Numbered from the stretch's first letter, positions 9,481 through 19,417 are shown. The stretch is DNA of 64,000 nucleotides from DATIRA01 sp964553405 (GCA_964553405.1 CAZKLS010000004.1:1-64000); one strand, 5' to 3'. Program-made: numbers and translations. Notes: generated by a model not told the origin, from the letters alone.

Positions 9481-11778
9481 TCACCAGCCGGGGTCGAGGA
9501 TGTTGCGCTCCTCGATCGGCCGCCCGAGGCCGAGCACCAGCCGCCACTCGTCCGTGCTCGTGACGCCGAACGACAGGCTGAGCGGACCGAGCGGTGTGCG
9601 CCCGCCGAGCAGCACCGCGGCCGAGTAGACCGGCGCACTGCGGATACCGTCGAGTCGGCCGCTCATGTCGGCGGCGGTCAGGCGCAGCCCGAGGTACAGC
9701 GACTGGCCGTAGAGGTTGCTGATGTCGGCGACCTTGCGCAGGTAAGCAGCGGACCCGAGCCAGTAGGCGTCGCCGCGCAGCTCCCCCAGGCTCAGCCCGG
9801 GAATGCTGTTCGGTCCGCCGAGCGTGAAGACGTCGTAGGGTGGCAGTTCGCCGTCAGAGGACCCGCCTCCGGCCGCCTGCAGGTAGATGACGTCCGCGCC
9901 GACCGGCAACGCCACGGCGAGCAGGCCCTCGAGACGGTCGTAGTCGGCTTCCGCGGCCAGCGCGCCCACGGACTGGTAGTAGCGCAGGCGGGCCAGCCAG
10001 CCGCTGGTGGGCAGCGCCGCCCGGTCCCGGGAATCGTGCGTGTACTGCAGCGTCCAGCCGCCGTACCCCTCGCTGGAAATCTCCGGGAAACCCGGATTCG
10101 CGATGTCACGCTTCGCCGACTGCACCCCTGAGCGGAGCCCGAGGCGCAACTCGTCCGTGGTGCTGACGACCCGGCCCGCCTCGAGGTAACCGTACAGCTC
10201 GCTGAAGTTGTAGCGCATCACGGCATCGCCATCGAGGTAGAAGTCCTCCAGGGACCTCTGGCCGCGAATGCCCGGCTCGACGAACCAGCGCTGCCGTTCA
10301 TCGAGCGGCTGATACAGCGCGAACTCGCCGGCGCTGGTGCGCCCCAGCTGCAGAAGTCCCTGCAACTCCCCGCCGCGCGAGTTGACCCAGGTACGCCGGT
10401 AGTCCCCGCCGAGCACGAAAGCCGTGTCCCCGGCGCTCGCCATCTGCAGACCGAGGTCGAAGCGCAGGAAGTTCGGACCCCAGGACTTCTCCGCGAAGTG
10501 CAGATCGAGCATCGCCGCTTCGCTGCCGCCGCTGAACCTGTACTTGACGCTCTCGAAGTCCCCCAGCGCATACAGGCCGTCGACCCGGTTCGCGACCTGC
10601 CGGGACCCGACTTCGTCCCCCTCGTTCAGGCCGAGCGTCGCGCGCACATAGTCCTCGTTCACGCGTTCGAGTCCGTGCACGTTCAGTCCGGCCAGCCTCG
10701 GCGACGCTCCGGACCCGCGCGCGAGGCCGCCGCGCCACGCGAGGTACTGCTCCGGCGACAACGCATACCGCCGCAACGAGTCGCGCGCGGCCTCGGCCGC
10801 GGCGCGCCCGAGCGGGACCGCCTGCTGCACCTTGTCGAAGGACCCGGTGCCGATGTCGCCGACCTGGACGACGATCCTGACGTCCTCGTCGGTCAACGTC
10901 TCCAGCTGCTGCTTCTCGTTGGCGCCGATCAGCACTTCGATCGTGCGTCCCATCATCGACAATGGCGACTGCAGTTGCTCGGCCGTCGGCTGCGGCGTAG
11001 GCACGGCCACCGCGATCACGACGTCCGCGCAGGTCTGCCTCGCGACGTCGACACCGAGGTTCCGCGAAAGCCCGCCGTCGCCGAGGATCCTGCCGTCCAG
11101 CGTGACGGGCGCGAAGATGCCCGGGACCGCCATGCTCGCGCGCATCGCGAGCGCCAGGTCGCCTGAGGACAGCACGACCATCTCGCCGGTCTGCATGTCG
11201 GTCGCGATCGCGCGGAACGGGATCGGCAGCTGGTCGAAGTCCTCCACGCCCTGGCCGGACCAGACCAGCGAGCCGATCGTCTGCTCGATGCGCTGCGCAT
11301 CGACGAAGCCCCGTGGCGTCTGCAGACGTCCCTCGCCCCAGCCGAACTCGAGGCTGTTGCTGTAGGTCACGCCGGCCAGCTTCCGATGCATCGGCTCCTT
11401 CTTGCGCCGCCCGGCGAACGCGATGGTCTCGGACCAGGAAATCTCGCCCACGGCGGCCTGTATCTCGGTGGCCGTCTGGCCGGTGGCGAAGATCCCGCCG
11501 ACCAGCGCGCCCATGCTGGTCCCGACGACACAGTCCACCGGGATGCGCATTTCGTCGAGCACGGCCAGCACGCCCAGGTGTGCCGCGCCCTTGGCGCCAC
11601 CTCCGCCGAGCACGAGCCCGATCCTGGGCCGCTGCTCCGCGGTCGGGGCCGAAGCCTGCTCCGGCCGGGCCACCGCAGTTGCCGCCACGCCGGTCAACGT
11701 CACCACCAGGCCTGCAAGCAACAGGCCCGGGCGAGATCGCGCCGCGCCGCCTCGTGGCGTTCTCATGTCCGTGTTCAT
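9481..11778 (-). CDS. Patatin-like phospholipase with C-terminal beta-barrel (type Vd autotransporter, PlpD-like)
   Basis: A 765-residue protein with an N-terminal signal peptide (about 1-38). The patatin domain (about 50-250) has the glycine-rich oxyanion segment LGGGGAKGAAH, the nucleophile Ser88 in GTSMG and Asp234 in GDGG, giving the Ser-Asp dyad. Residues about 365-440 look like one POTRA domain. The rest alternates polar and hydrophobic residues like a 16-strand Omp85-type barrel and ends in an aromatic residue (Trp). This is the layout of Pseudomonas PlpD, a secreted or surface phospholipase A1. The enzyme presumably hydrolyses phospholipids at or outside the outer membrane. Divergent from the PPK2 gene. 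Confidence 0.92.
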   Translation of the reverse strand: MNTDMRTPRGGAARSRPGLLLAGLVVTLTGVAATAVARPEQASAPTAEQRPRIGLVLGGGGAKGAAHLGVLAVLDEMRIPVDCVVGTSMGALVGGIFATGQTATEIQAAVGEISWSETIAFAGRRKKEPMHRKLAGVTYSNSLEFGWGEGRLQTPRGFVDAQRIEQTIGSLVWSGQGVEDFDQLPIPFRAIATDMQTGEMVVLSSGDLALAMRASMAVPGIFAPVTLDGRILGDGGLSRNLGVDVARQTCADVVIAVAVPTPQPTAEQLQSPLSMMGRTIEVLIGANEKQQLETLTDEDVRIVVQVGDIGTGSFDKVQQAVPLGRAAAEAARDSLRRYALSPEQYLAWRGGLARGSGASPRLAGLNVHGLERVNEDYVRATLGLNEGDEVGSRQVANRVDGLYALGDFESVKYRFSGGSEAAMLDLHFAEKSWGPNFLRFDLGLQMASAGDTAFVLGGDYRRTWVNSRGGELQGLLQLGRTSAGEFALYQPLDERQRWFVEPGIRGQRSLEDFYLDGDAVMRYNFSELYGYLEAGRVVSTTDELRLGLRSGVQSAKRDIANPGFPEISSEGYGGWTLQYTHDSRDRAALPTSGWLARLRYYQSVGALAAEADYDRLEGLLAVALPVGADVIYLQAAGGGSSDGELPPYDVFTLGGPNSIPGLSLGELRGDAYWLGSAAYLRKVADISNLYGQSLYLGLRLTAADMSGRLDGIRSAPVYSAAVLLGGRTPLGPLSLSFGVTSTDEWRLVLGLGRPIEERNILDPGW

Positions 11779-11888
11779 CGCGAATCCTCCGGGCCTCTAT
11801 CGGCCCGCGCCGCGGATGCTAGCCGATGTGTCCTTGCCGCTGCCGGCCCTCGGGACGCTAAGATGGTCCGAAATCACGGAGCCGCGAC

Positions 11889-12866
11889 ATGAAGATTCCG
11901 AAGGACCATGCAAAGCTGATCCGCGAGCTGTCCGCCCCGTTCCGGATCACCCGTGGCGCGAAATTCCGCCTTGCGGATTTCGATCCCGGCGACACGCTGC
12001 ACCTCGATTCCGAGGACAAGCCGCGGGCGAAGCAGGGGCTGACGCGCGGCATCGAATACCTGACCGAGCTGCAGGACCGGCTGTACGCGCAGGACCGCTG
12101 GGGCGTGCTGCTGGTGTTCCAGGCCATGGACGCGGCCGGCAAGGACAGCGCGATCAAGCACGTGATGTCGGGCGTCAATCCGCAGGGCTGCCAGGTCACT
12201 TCGTTCAAGGCGCCTTCGGCCGAGGAACTCGACCACGATTTCATGTGGCGCTGCATGAAGGCCCTCCCCGAGCGCGGCCGCATCGGGATCTTCAACCGCT
12301 CGTACTACGAGGAGGTGCTCGTCGTCCGCGTCCACGAGGAACTGCTGCGCAGGCAGAAGCTGCCCCCGAAGCTCGTCACCGAGGACATCTGGCAGCAGCG
12401 TTACGAGGACATACGCGCGGTCGAGCGCTACCTCGCGCGCAACGGCTACCTGATCCTGAAGTTCTTCCTGAACGTCTCGAAAGAGGAACAGAAGCAGCGA
12501 TTCCTGGAGCGCCTCGACCGACCCGAGAAGAACTGGAAGTTTTCGCTGGACGACGTGAACGAGCGGCAGCACTGGGACGAATACATGGCGGCCTACCAGG
12601 ACATGATCCGCGCCACCGCCACCTTGCACGCGCCGTGGCACGTCGTTCCGGCCGACAAGAAGTGGTTCACGCGCGTGGTCGTCGCGGCGTCGATCATCGA
12701 CGGGCTGCTGGGACTGGGGCTCGACTACCCCGCCGTGTCCGGCGAACAGCGGCAGAAGCTGCTCGCGGCCCGCGCGTCGCTCGTCGGCGAGGCCGCGGCC
12801 GGGGAGCCCGACCGCAAGGGCGGCAAGCCAGGCAAGCGCAAGGACAAGAAGAAAAAGAAGAAATAG
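11889..12866 (+). CDS. ppk2: Polyphosphate kinase 2 family protein
   Basis: A 325-residue cytoplasmic protein with the one-domain PPK2 fold. The Walker A motif DAAGKDS is at residues 81-87, followed by MSGVNPQG and the lid/Walker B region IFNRSYYEEVLVVRVH (about 134-149). PPK2 enzymes transfer phosphate between polyphosphate and nucleotides; the sequence alone does not tell me whether AMP, ADP or both are acceptors. The last 25 residues are a lysine-rich tail (GKPGKRKDKKKKKK), longer and more basic than usual, which could bind polyphosphate or nucleic acid. A second PPK2-superfamily gene starts at 63373. Confidence 0.92.
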   Translation: MKIPKDHAKLIRELSAPFRITRGAKFRLADFDPGDTLHLDSEDKPRAKQGLTRGIEYLTELQDRLYAQDRWGVLLVFQAMDAAGKDSAIKHVMSGVNPQGCQVTSFKAPSAEELDHDFMWRCMKALPERGRIGIFNRSYYEEVLVVRVHEELLRRQKLPPKLVTEDIWQQRYEDIRAVERYLARNGYLILKFFLNVSKEEQKQRFLERLDRPEKNWKFSLDDVNERQHWDEYMAAYQDMIRATATLHAPWHVVPADKKWFTRVVVAASIIDGLLGLGLDYPAVSGEQRQKLLAARASLVGEAAAGEPDRKGGKPGKRKDKKKKKK

Positions 12867-12879
12867 CGGCCGCCGACAC

Positions 12880-13983
12880 TCAGCACCGTTCGAGCAGCGC
12901 GAGGGCCTCGACGTGATGCGTCAGCGGAAAGAAATCGAAGGGCTGAATGGCCACGACCCCGAGGCCCGAGCGCTCCAGCGCGGCCAGGTCGCGCGAGAGC
13001 GTCCCGGCGCTGCAGGAGAGGTAGGCCAGCCGCCCGGGCCGTAGCTCGCCCGCCAGCGCCTCGAGCACCGGCGGCTCGAGCCCTGAACGCGGCGGATTGC
13101 AGTAGACGAGCCGCCGTCCGCGCTGCTCCGCCCACCATTGGCGAACCTGTGGCAACCGCTGCGCGCAGGTGCCGCGCAGCACCCGCGCGTCCGGCGCGTT
13201 CACGGCGGCGAGCGACACCGCCTCGCCCGCGAGTTCCACGCCGAGCACGCTCGCCCCCGCCTCGCTCCAGCGACGCAATCCGGCACCGACGCCGCAATAC
13301 AGGTCGAGCACCGAGTCGCCGGCCCCGGGCCCGAGGAATCGCAGGCTCTGCTCGAGCGCCGCGACGTGCAGCCTCGGCACCGGCTGCAGGAACGAGCCCG
13401 GCCCGTAATGGAGCCCGTGCGCGTCCCGGGATCGGGGCTGTCCCCAGAGCAGCCGCCAGCCGCTGCGCGCAAACAGGCGGCGGCCCGCACAGGGATGGTA
13501 ATGAAGCCAGAAGCCCTCGATGCCAAGCTCGGCGGTCGCCGCGGCCAGCGCCTGCAGTGGTTGCTCCTTCACTGCCCTCGCCTTGATCACCAGGGTGGCC
13601 TGCGCGGCCGCGACGTGCACGTAGGCGGCCGGCAGCTCATCGGGCGGCGGCAGCCGCCGCCTGAGCAGCGCCACCAGCGCGTTGACGCGTGCGCTGTGAA
13701 CGGGACAGTCGTGGATCGCGATCAACTCGTCACGGCGCACCAGCCCGAAGCGCCAGCCCGTCGCCTCGCTCCAGCGCATGTTGAGCGTCACGCGGTCGCG
13801 GTAGCCCAGCCTTTCGCCGGCAGGCAACGACGCCACCGACTGGATCAGTTCGCGCCACGGTTCCAGAACGCGGGCGAGGTACGCTGCCTTCTGCGCGAGG
13901 CTCGCCTCCATGCTCCAGCTGCGGTGCCGACAGCCGTGGCAGTCGGGCACGCAACCGGGCGGCAGGTCATCGTGTAAGCTCAC
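12880..13983 (-). CDS. TrmA/RlmC-family RNA m5U methyltransferase with Fe-S cysteines
   Basis: A 367-residue class I SAM-dependent methyltransferase, starting at GTG 13983. The much longer upstream frame was rejected because it lies antisense to the dehydratase gene. The N-terminus carries C11, C15 and C18 (CVPDCHGC) with a fourth cysteine at C93 (HDCP), the arrangement of the [4Fe-4S] cluster in RlmC/RlmD. The C-terminal part has the SAM motif VLDLYCGVGAG, the NPPRSG motif, the catalytic-cysteine motif YLSCSAGTL and the terminal FDFFPLTHHVE. There is no TRAM domain, and the size fits RlmC better than RlmD. The RNA target (23S rRNA or tRNA uridine) cannot be decided from sequence. The C-x3-C-x2-C spacing is tighter than usual. 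Confidence 0.87.
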   Translation of the reverse strand: MSLHDDLPPGCVPDCHGCRHRSWSMEASLAQKAAYLARVLEPWRELIQSVASLPAGERLGYRDRVTLNMRWSEATGWRFGLVRRDELIAIHDCPVHSARVNALVALLRRRLPPPDELPAAYVHVAAAQATLVIKARAVKEQPLQALAAATAELGIEGFWLHYHPCAGRRLFARSGWRLLWGQPRSRDAHGLHYGPGSFLQPVPRLHVAALEQSLRFLGPGAGDSVLDLYCGVGAGLRRWSEAGASVLGVELAGEAVSLAAVNAPDARVLRGTCAQRLPQVRQWWAEQRGRRLVYCNPPRSGLEPPVLEALAGELRPGRLAYLSCSAGTLSRDLAALERSGLGVVAIQPFDFFPLTHHVEALALLERC

Positions 13984-14034
13984 GCGCCAATGTTGCGGCT
14001 TCCGCCGGGAGCCGTACAACGGCAGGAGACCTGC

Positions 14035-15009
14035 TTGCGCGTACCGAGCTTCGAAGACGTCAAGGCCGCGGCGGCGCGGCTCGACGCCCATGCGCGGCGG
14101 ACTCCGCTGCTCGCGGGCACGCCGCTCGATGAGCGCGTCGGCGGTCGGGTGCTGCTGAAGCTCGAGACGCTGCAGCACACCGGCTCGTTCAAGTTCCGCG
14201 GCGCATACAATCGCCTGGCGCAACTCGACGCGGACCAGCGACGGAACCGCGTCGTGGCATTCTCCTCCGGCAACCACGCCCAGGGTGTCGCCGCCGCCGC
14301 GAGGCTGCTCGGCGTTCCAGCCACGATCGTCATGCCTTCGGATGCGCCGCGCCTGAAGCTCGCCAACACCCGCGCGCTCGGGGCCGAGGTCGTCGAGTAC
14401 GACCGGCTGCGACAGAGTCGCGAGGAGATCGCCGCCGCGCTGGCACGCGAGGTCGGCGCGGTGCTGGTGCCGTCGTTCGACGACCCGGACATCATCGCCG
14501 GACAGGGCACGGTCGGACTCGAGATCATGCAGCAATCCGAGGCGATCGGGCTGCCGCCGGACGACGTGCTGGTCTGCTGCAGCGGCGGCGGGCTGGTGGC
14601 CGGCGTCGCGCTGGCAGCCCGCGAGCTCCGGCCGGCCACCCGCGTGTGGAGCGTGGAGCCGGAGGATTTCGACGATCACCGGCGCTCGCTCGCGGCCGGG
14701 CGACGGCTCGCGAACGAGCCCGGCGGCCGATCGATCTGCGACGCGCTGCTCGCGCCGATGCCCGGGGAGATCACGTTCGAAATCAACCGTCGCCTGCTGG
14801 CCGGCGGTCTCGTCGCAAGCGACCGCGAAGTACGCGAGGCCATTGCGTTCGCCGCCCGCGAGCTGAAGCTGGTCGTCGAGCCGGGTGGCGCCGTCGCGCT
14901 GGCCGCGCTGCTGTCGGGTCGGATCGAGGCACGGGACCGGACCATCGCGGTGGTGCTGTCCGGCGCGAACATCGATCCGGGAATGCTGGCCAGCGTGCTG
15001 AACGACTGA
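14035..15009 (+). CDS. Threonine/serine dehydratase (PLP fold type II)
   Basis: A 324-residue catabolic-type enzyme without the C-terminal ACT domain of IlvA. PLP motifs are all present: the Schiff-base lysine in TGSFKFRGA, SGNHAQG, the phosphate-binding CSGGGL, and SGANID near the end. Expected activity is deamination of threonine or serine to the 2-oxo acid and ammonia. Serine racemase or hydroxyaspartate dehydratase are alternatives in this family. I chose the TTG at 14035 because AGGAGA lies 6 bases upstream and the resulting N-terminus matches relatives. An ATG at 13990 in the same frame has no ribosome site. Divergent from the TrmA-family gene, with about 50 bases between starts. Confidence 0.9.
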   Translation: MRVPSFEDVKAAAARLDAHARRTPLLAGTPLDERVGGRVLLKLETLQHTGSFKFRGAYNRLAQLDADQRRNRVVAFSSGNHAQGVAAAARLLGVPATIVMPSDAPRLKLANTRALGAEVVEYDRLRQSREEIAAALAREVGAVLVPSFDDPDIIAGQGTVGLEIMQQSEAIGLPPDDVLVCCSGGGLVAGVALAARELRPATRVWSVEPEDFDDHRRSLAAGRRLANEPGGRSICDALLAPMPGEITFEINRRLLAGGLVASDREVREAIAFAARELKLVVEPGGAVALAALLSGRIEARDRTIAVVLSGANIDPGMLASVLND

Positions 15010-15028
15010 GCCGGGACTGGATTCAGGC

Positions 15029-15826
15029 ATGCCACCGACCGCTACATTCGAACTCGGGTCCTGGCTGGCAGGACTCGCGCCGTTGCTGGCTGCGGCGGCA
15101 CTGACCTGGATCGTCAGCGTGGCGAAGCGCAACGTCACGATCGTGGACACGCTCTGGCCACTGTTGTTCGTGATCGCGGCCCTCACCTACGCACTCGTGG
15201 TCCCGGCCGAGACCGCGCGCAGGTCCATCGTTCTCGCGCTGGTCACCGTGTGGGGACTGCGTCTCGCCGTCTATCTCGGACGGCGCAGCCACGGCCAGCC
15301 GGAAGACCGCCGCTACCAGGAGATCCGCCGCAGGAACGAGCCCAACTTCGCAGTGAAGAGCCTGTACCTGGTCTTCGGACTGCAGGCGATGCTGGCCTGG
15401 ATCATCTCGCTGCCGCTGCTCGGCGCGGTTACGAGCCCGCTCGCGCTGGGTTGGCTGGACTGGGCGGGCCTGATTCTGTGGAGCATCGGTTTCGTGTTCG
15501 AGGCCGGCGGCGACTGGCAGCTCGCGCGCTTCAAGGCCGATCCGGCCAACCGTGGCAAGGTGATGGACCGCGGCTTCTGGCGCTACACGCGACACCCGAA
15601 CTACTTCGGCGACTTCTGCGTGTGGTGGGGCTTCTACCTGATGGCGCTCTCCGGCGGCGCATGGTGGAGCCTGCCGGGTCCGTTATTGATGTCCTGGCTG
15701 CTGCTGAAAGTTTCCGGCGTCACGCTGCTCGAGAAGGACATCGCCGGGCGACGGCCGGAGTACGCCGACTACGTCCGGCGCACGAATGCATTCTTCCCGG
15801 GGCCGCGCAACAGCGACGTCCGCTGA
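15029..15826 (+). CDS. DUF1295 membrane protein (steroid 5-alpha-reductase-like fold)
   Basis: A 265-residue protein with about six or seven transmembrane segments. The C-terminal half holds the family signature around GFWRYTRHPNYFGDFCVWWGFY and ends with LEKDIAGRRPEYADYVRRTNAFFP, as in DUF1295/isoprenylcysteine-methyltransferase-like reductases. Relatives are thought to bind NADPH and act on steroids, fatty-acyl or other lipid enones. The actual substrate here is unknown. The start lies 19 bases after the dehydratase stop, so cotranscription is likely, though the functions look unrelated. Confidence 0.85.
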   Translation: MPPTATFELGSWLAGLAPLLAAAALTWIVSVAKRNVTIVDTLWPLLFVIAALTYALVVPAETARRSIVLALVTVWGLRLAVYLGRRSHGQPEDRRYQEIRRRNEPNFAVKSLYLVFGLQAMLAWIISLPLLGAVTSPLALGWLDWAGLILWSIGFVFEAGGDWQLARFKADPANRGKVMDRGFWRYTRHPNYFGDFCVWWGFYLMALSGGAWWSLPGPLLMSWLLLKVSGVTLLEKDIAGRRPEYADYVRRTNAFFPGPRNSDVR

Positions 15827-15906
15827 GCAGGCCGGGTCACTGCTGCGGCGCAGCAGACACGAACGCGCACTTGTCCTCGACCACCGGGACTGCCTAGAGT
15901 CCGGCC

Positions 15907-18900
15907 ATGGTTTCCGGTCTGCTGCTCTCGGTGCTGGCCATCGCCTACCTGGCGCTGCTGTTCGCCGTCGCGTATTTCGGGGAACGCAAGTCCATCTATC
16001 CCGGCCGGCGCCTGCTGCGGCCCTGGATCTACAGCCTGGCACTGGGCGTCTACTGCACGAGCTGGACCTTCTTCGGCGCCGTCGGCACCGCGGTGCGCGG
16101 CGGCTGGTCCTACCTGCCGATCTACCTGGGCCCGGTGCTGCTGTTCCTGCTGGCCATGCCGCTCCTCGAGCGCCTGGTCGCGGTGGTCCGCTTCCACAAC
16201 ATCACCTCGATCGCCGACCTCGTCTCCTCGCGCTTCGGCAAGAGCCCGGGCATCGCGGCGCTGGTGACCGTCATGTCGCTGACCGCGGCCGTGCCGTACC
16301 TGGCGCTGCAATACAAGGCGGTGGGCACCAGCATCGACGTGCTGACGGCTTCAGAGGGGCTCGAGCCGATCTGGTATGCCGACACGGCGCTCTGGGTCGC
16401 ATTGATGATGGCGGTGTTCGCGATACTGTTCGGAACCCGACGACTCGACGCCACCGAGCATCATGAGGGTGTGATGCTCGCGATTGCGTTCGAGTCGGTC
16501 GTCAAGCTGCTCGCCTTCGTCGCGGTCGGCATCTTCGCCTGGCTGCAGATCGATGCAGCCGGCATCGACCAGACCCGGCTCGCCGGCCTCGAGGCCGGCT
16601 CGCTCGGCAACTACGCGATGCTGACCGTGCTGTCCGCCTTCGCGATCTTCTGCCTGCCGCGGCAGTTCCACCTCGGCATCGTCGAGTGCGCCGACCCGGC
16701 CGACCTGCGCAAGGCGCGAATCGTCTTCACCGGCTACCTCGCGATCATCTCGCTGCTGGTGGTACCGATCGTCGTCGCGGGCGTGGGAACCGGGCTCGGC
16801 GACAGCCGCAACCCGGACTCCTTCGTGCTGACGCTGCCGCTCGCGCAGGGCGCCGAGAGCCTGGCGCTGCTGGTCTTCCTCGGCGGGCTCTCGGCGGCGA
16901 CGGGCATGGTGATCGTGGCCAGCATCGCGCTCGCGACGATGATCACCAACGACCTGGTCATGCCCGCGCTGTGGCGCATGCGATGGCTGGGCATCAGCCA
17001 GAGCCAGGACCTCGGCCGCCTCGTCCTGTGGCTGCGGCGGGCCGCGATCCTGATCCTCGCGATCCTCGCCTACGGCTATCACCGCGGCACGACCGCGCCT
17101 GCAGGCCTCGCGGCGATCGGACTGCTCGCCTTCGCGCTCGTGGCACAGTTCGCGCCGGCGATATTCGCGGCGCTGTACTGGCGCGGCGCGACGCGCGCCG
17201 GGATCTTCTACGGACTGCTGGCCGGTTTCGCCGTCTGGGCCTATACGCTGCTGCTGCCGAATTTCGCGCAGGGCCCGATCGCCCGGATCCTGATGGAACA
17301 GGGCCCCTGGGGCATTTCCTGGCTGCGTCCGCAGGCAATGTTCGGGATAGAGGTGCTGAGCCCGTTCAGCACGGGGGCGCTGCTCGCGCTGTCATCGAAC
17401 GTCGCGGTCCTGCTGGTGCTGTCGTGGCTCTGGGGGGCCTCGCTGAAAGAGCGCATGGCGGCCACCGGCTTCATGCGGGAGGCCCTGCCAGGCCCGCCGG
17501 CGGGCGACGCAGGCGGCGCCCGCATCGGCGACCTGCTCGCGGTCACCGAACGCATCCTCGGGCCCGAGACGGCGCGCGGAACGCTGGAGGGCTACTGCCG
17601 CCAGCTGGGCCGGGCCGTGCCGAAGGCGTCCGAACCCGCCGATCGAGGACTGCTGCAGCACATGGAACGGGCGCTGGCCGGCGCGATCGGCGCGTCCTCC
17701 GCCCGGCTCATGTTCACGCACGCGCTGCGCGGCCGCGGTTTCGCGCCCGAGGACGTCGCCGAACTGCTCGACGAGACCTCGCAGGAACTGCGCTTCAGCC
17801 GGCAGCTGCTCGAGGCCACGATGGAGAACGTGGCGCAGGGCATTTCAGTGGCCGACAACGAGGGACGAATCGTCGGCTGGAACCGCCGCTACCTGCACAT
17901 GTTCGGCTACCCCGACGGGCTGGTCTACGTCGGCTGCCCGGTCGCGGACCTGATCCGCTACAACGCCGAGCGGGGCGAGTTCGGTGCGACCAACGTGGAA
18001 CTCGAGATCGGCAAGCGTCTCGCGCACATGAAGGCGGGCGACGCCTACGTCAGCCAGCGGCGGCGCCGGAACGGCCGCGTCTACGAGATGCGTGGCCAGC
18101 CGCTGCCGGATGGCGGATACGTGACGACCTACACCGACATCACCGAATTCAAGCGCACCGAGCAGGAACTGCTGCAGGCCAAGCAGAACCTCGAGCAGCG
18201 GGTCGAGGAGCGCACCTGGGAACTGCAGAGCGCGCTGCAGTCGCAGCGGCTCGCGAAGCTGGCGGCCGAGGACGCGAACCTCTCGAAGACGCGCTTCATC
18301 GCCGCGGCGAGTCACGACCTGCTGCAGCCGCTGAACGCGGCGCGGCTGTTCGCAACGACGCTGCAGGAGCGCGAGACTGAACCTGACCTGAAGGAACTGT
18401 CCGGGCGGATAGACACCTCGCTGCGCGTGGCTGAAGAGGTGCTGGACGACATCCTGGACATGGCGCGCCTCGAAAGCGGGACGATGCGTGCCGAGATCAG
18501 CGACTTCCCGATGTCCGAGGTCTTCCGCGAGCTCCAGGTGCAGTTCGCCCCGCTGGCGCAGCGGCGCGGGCTGCAGCTCCGGGTCACGCAGCCCCCCTGC
18601 TGGGTGCGCAGCGACCGCGTGCTGCTCAGGCGGGTGCTGCAGAACCTGATCTCGAACGCGCTCCGCTACACCCAGCGCGGCGGCGTGCTGGTGGGCTGCC
18701 GGCCACGCGGGCAGTTCGTCGAGCTGCAGGTCTGGGACTCAGGCCCGGGGATCCCCGAGCCCAACCAGCGACAGATCTTCGGCGAGTTCCGGCGCCTCGG
18801 TGGCCCCTCCCCCTGGGGTGAGCAGGGCCTGGGCCTCGGGCTGTCGATCTGTGACCGGATCGCGCGGCTGCTGGGCGTACAGCTCGGGCTGCGTTCCGAG

Positions 18901-19413
18901 CCCGGCCGCGGTTCCGTATTCAGCATCCGGGTGCCCAGGATCGAGACCCGGGCCGCCGACGCGCCGAGCCCGGGAAGGACGTCGGGACCCGCGGCACTGC
19001 CTTCGAGCCTGGTGGGGGTCAAGGTGTTGTGTGTAGACAACGAACCGGAGATCCTCGAAGGCATGCGGGCGCTGCTCGGCCGCTGGGGCATGCACGTCAT
19101 CACCGCGCAGAACTCGGCAGGCGCGCTGGAACGGCTGTCGCAGGACCGGCCGACAGTCGTGCTGGCGGACTACCGGCTCGGCAAAGGCGACATCGACGGG
19201 CTGGCCCTGCTCGAGGCCATCGAGGCGGCCGCCGGGGAACGCGTGCCCGCGGCGCTGGTCACGGCCGATCACAGCAGTGCCGTCGCGGAACGTGCCCGGG
19301 CGCTGGGCTACCCGCTGCTTCGCAAGCCGGTGAAGCCCGCCGCGCTGCGCGCGCTGCTCGCTGCGCTGGTCGCGCAACGCACGGTCGCAGCCACCGGGAC
19401 GAACGGCCGCTAG
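15907..19413 (+). CDS. crbS: CrbS/MxtR-type SSF-domain hybrid sensor histidine kinase
   Basis: A 1168-residue protein. Residues about 1-490 form a sodium:solute-symporter (PutP-like) domain with some 12-13 membrane segments. A linker and PAS domain (about 620-750, with NVAQGISVADNEGRIVGWNRR) and a coiled coil (about 750-790) follow. HisKA has the phospho-accepting His803 in AASHDLLQPLNA. The HATPase domain shows NLISNALRYT, DSGPGIPE and GLGLGLSIC. A C-terminal receiver has the acceptor Asp1088 in LADYRLG. This is the architecture of CrbS (Vibrio) and MxtR (Pseudomonas), which control acetate use through a LuxR-type partner. That partner lies convergent, 4 bases away. Whether the symporter domain transports or only senses is unknown. 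Confidence 0.88.
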   Translation: MVSGLLLSVLAIAYLALLFAVAYFGERKSIYPGRRLLRPWIYSLALGVYCTSWTFFGAVGTAVRGGWSYLPIYLGPVLLFLLAMPLLERLVAVVRFHNITSIADLVSSRFGKSPGIAALVTVMSLTAAVPYLALQYKAVGTSIDVLTASEGLEPIWYADTALWVALMMAVFAILFGTRRLDATEHHEGVMLAIAFESVVKLLAFVAVGIFAWLQIDAAGIDQTRLAGLEAGSLGNYAMLTVLSAFAIFCLPRQFHLGIVECADPADLRKARIVFTGYLAIISLLVVPIVVAGVGTGLGDSRNPDSFVLTLPLAQGAESLALLVFLGGLSAATGMVIVASIALATMITNDLVMPALWRMRWLGISQSQDLGRLVLWLRRAAILILAILAYGYHRGTTAPAGLAAIGLLAFALVAQFAPAIFAALYWRGATRAGIFYGLLAGFAVWAYTLLLPNFAQGPIARILMEQGPWGISWLRPQAMFGIEVLSPFSTGALLALSSNVAVLLVLSWLWGASLKERMAATGFMREALPGPPAGDAGGARIGDLLAVTERILGPETARGTLEGYCRQLGRAVPKASEPADRGLLQHMERALAGAIGASSARLMFTHALRGRGFAPEDVAELLDETSQELRFSRQLLEATMENVAQGISVADNEGRIVGWNRRYLHMFGYPDGLVYVGCPVADLIRYNAERGEFGATNVELEIGKRLAHMKAGDAYVSQRRRRNGRVYEMRGQPLPDGGYVTTYTDITEFKRTEQELLQAKQNLEQRVEERTWELQSALQSQRLAKLAAEDANLSKTRFIAAASHDLLQPLNAARLFATTLQERETEPDLKELSGRIDTSLRVAEEVLDDILDMARLESGTMRAEISDFPMSEVFRELQVQFAPLAQRRGLQLRVTQPPCWVRSDRVLLRRVLQNLISNALRYTQRGGVLVGCRPRGQFVELQVWDSGPGIPEPNQRQIFGEFRRLGGPSPWGEQGLGLGLSICDRIARLLGVQLGLRSEPGRGSVFSIRVPRIETRAADAPSPGRTSGPAALPSSLVGVKVLCVDNEPEILEGMRALLGRWGMHVITAQNSAGALERLSQDRPTVVLADYRLGKGDIDGLALLEAIEAAAGERVPAALVTADHSSAVAERARALGYPLLRKPVKPAALRALLAALVAQRTVAATGTNGR

Positions 19414-19417
19414 CGGT

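Noticed and set aside
13984..15186. Minus-strand open frame extending the TrmA-family protein upstream to 768 residues
   Set aside because: It runs antisense to the threonine/serine dehydratase, whose motifs are clear. The family N-terminus with the Fe-S cysteines starts at GTG 13983.
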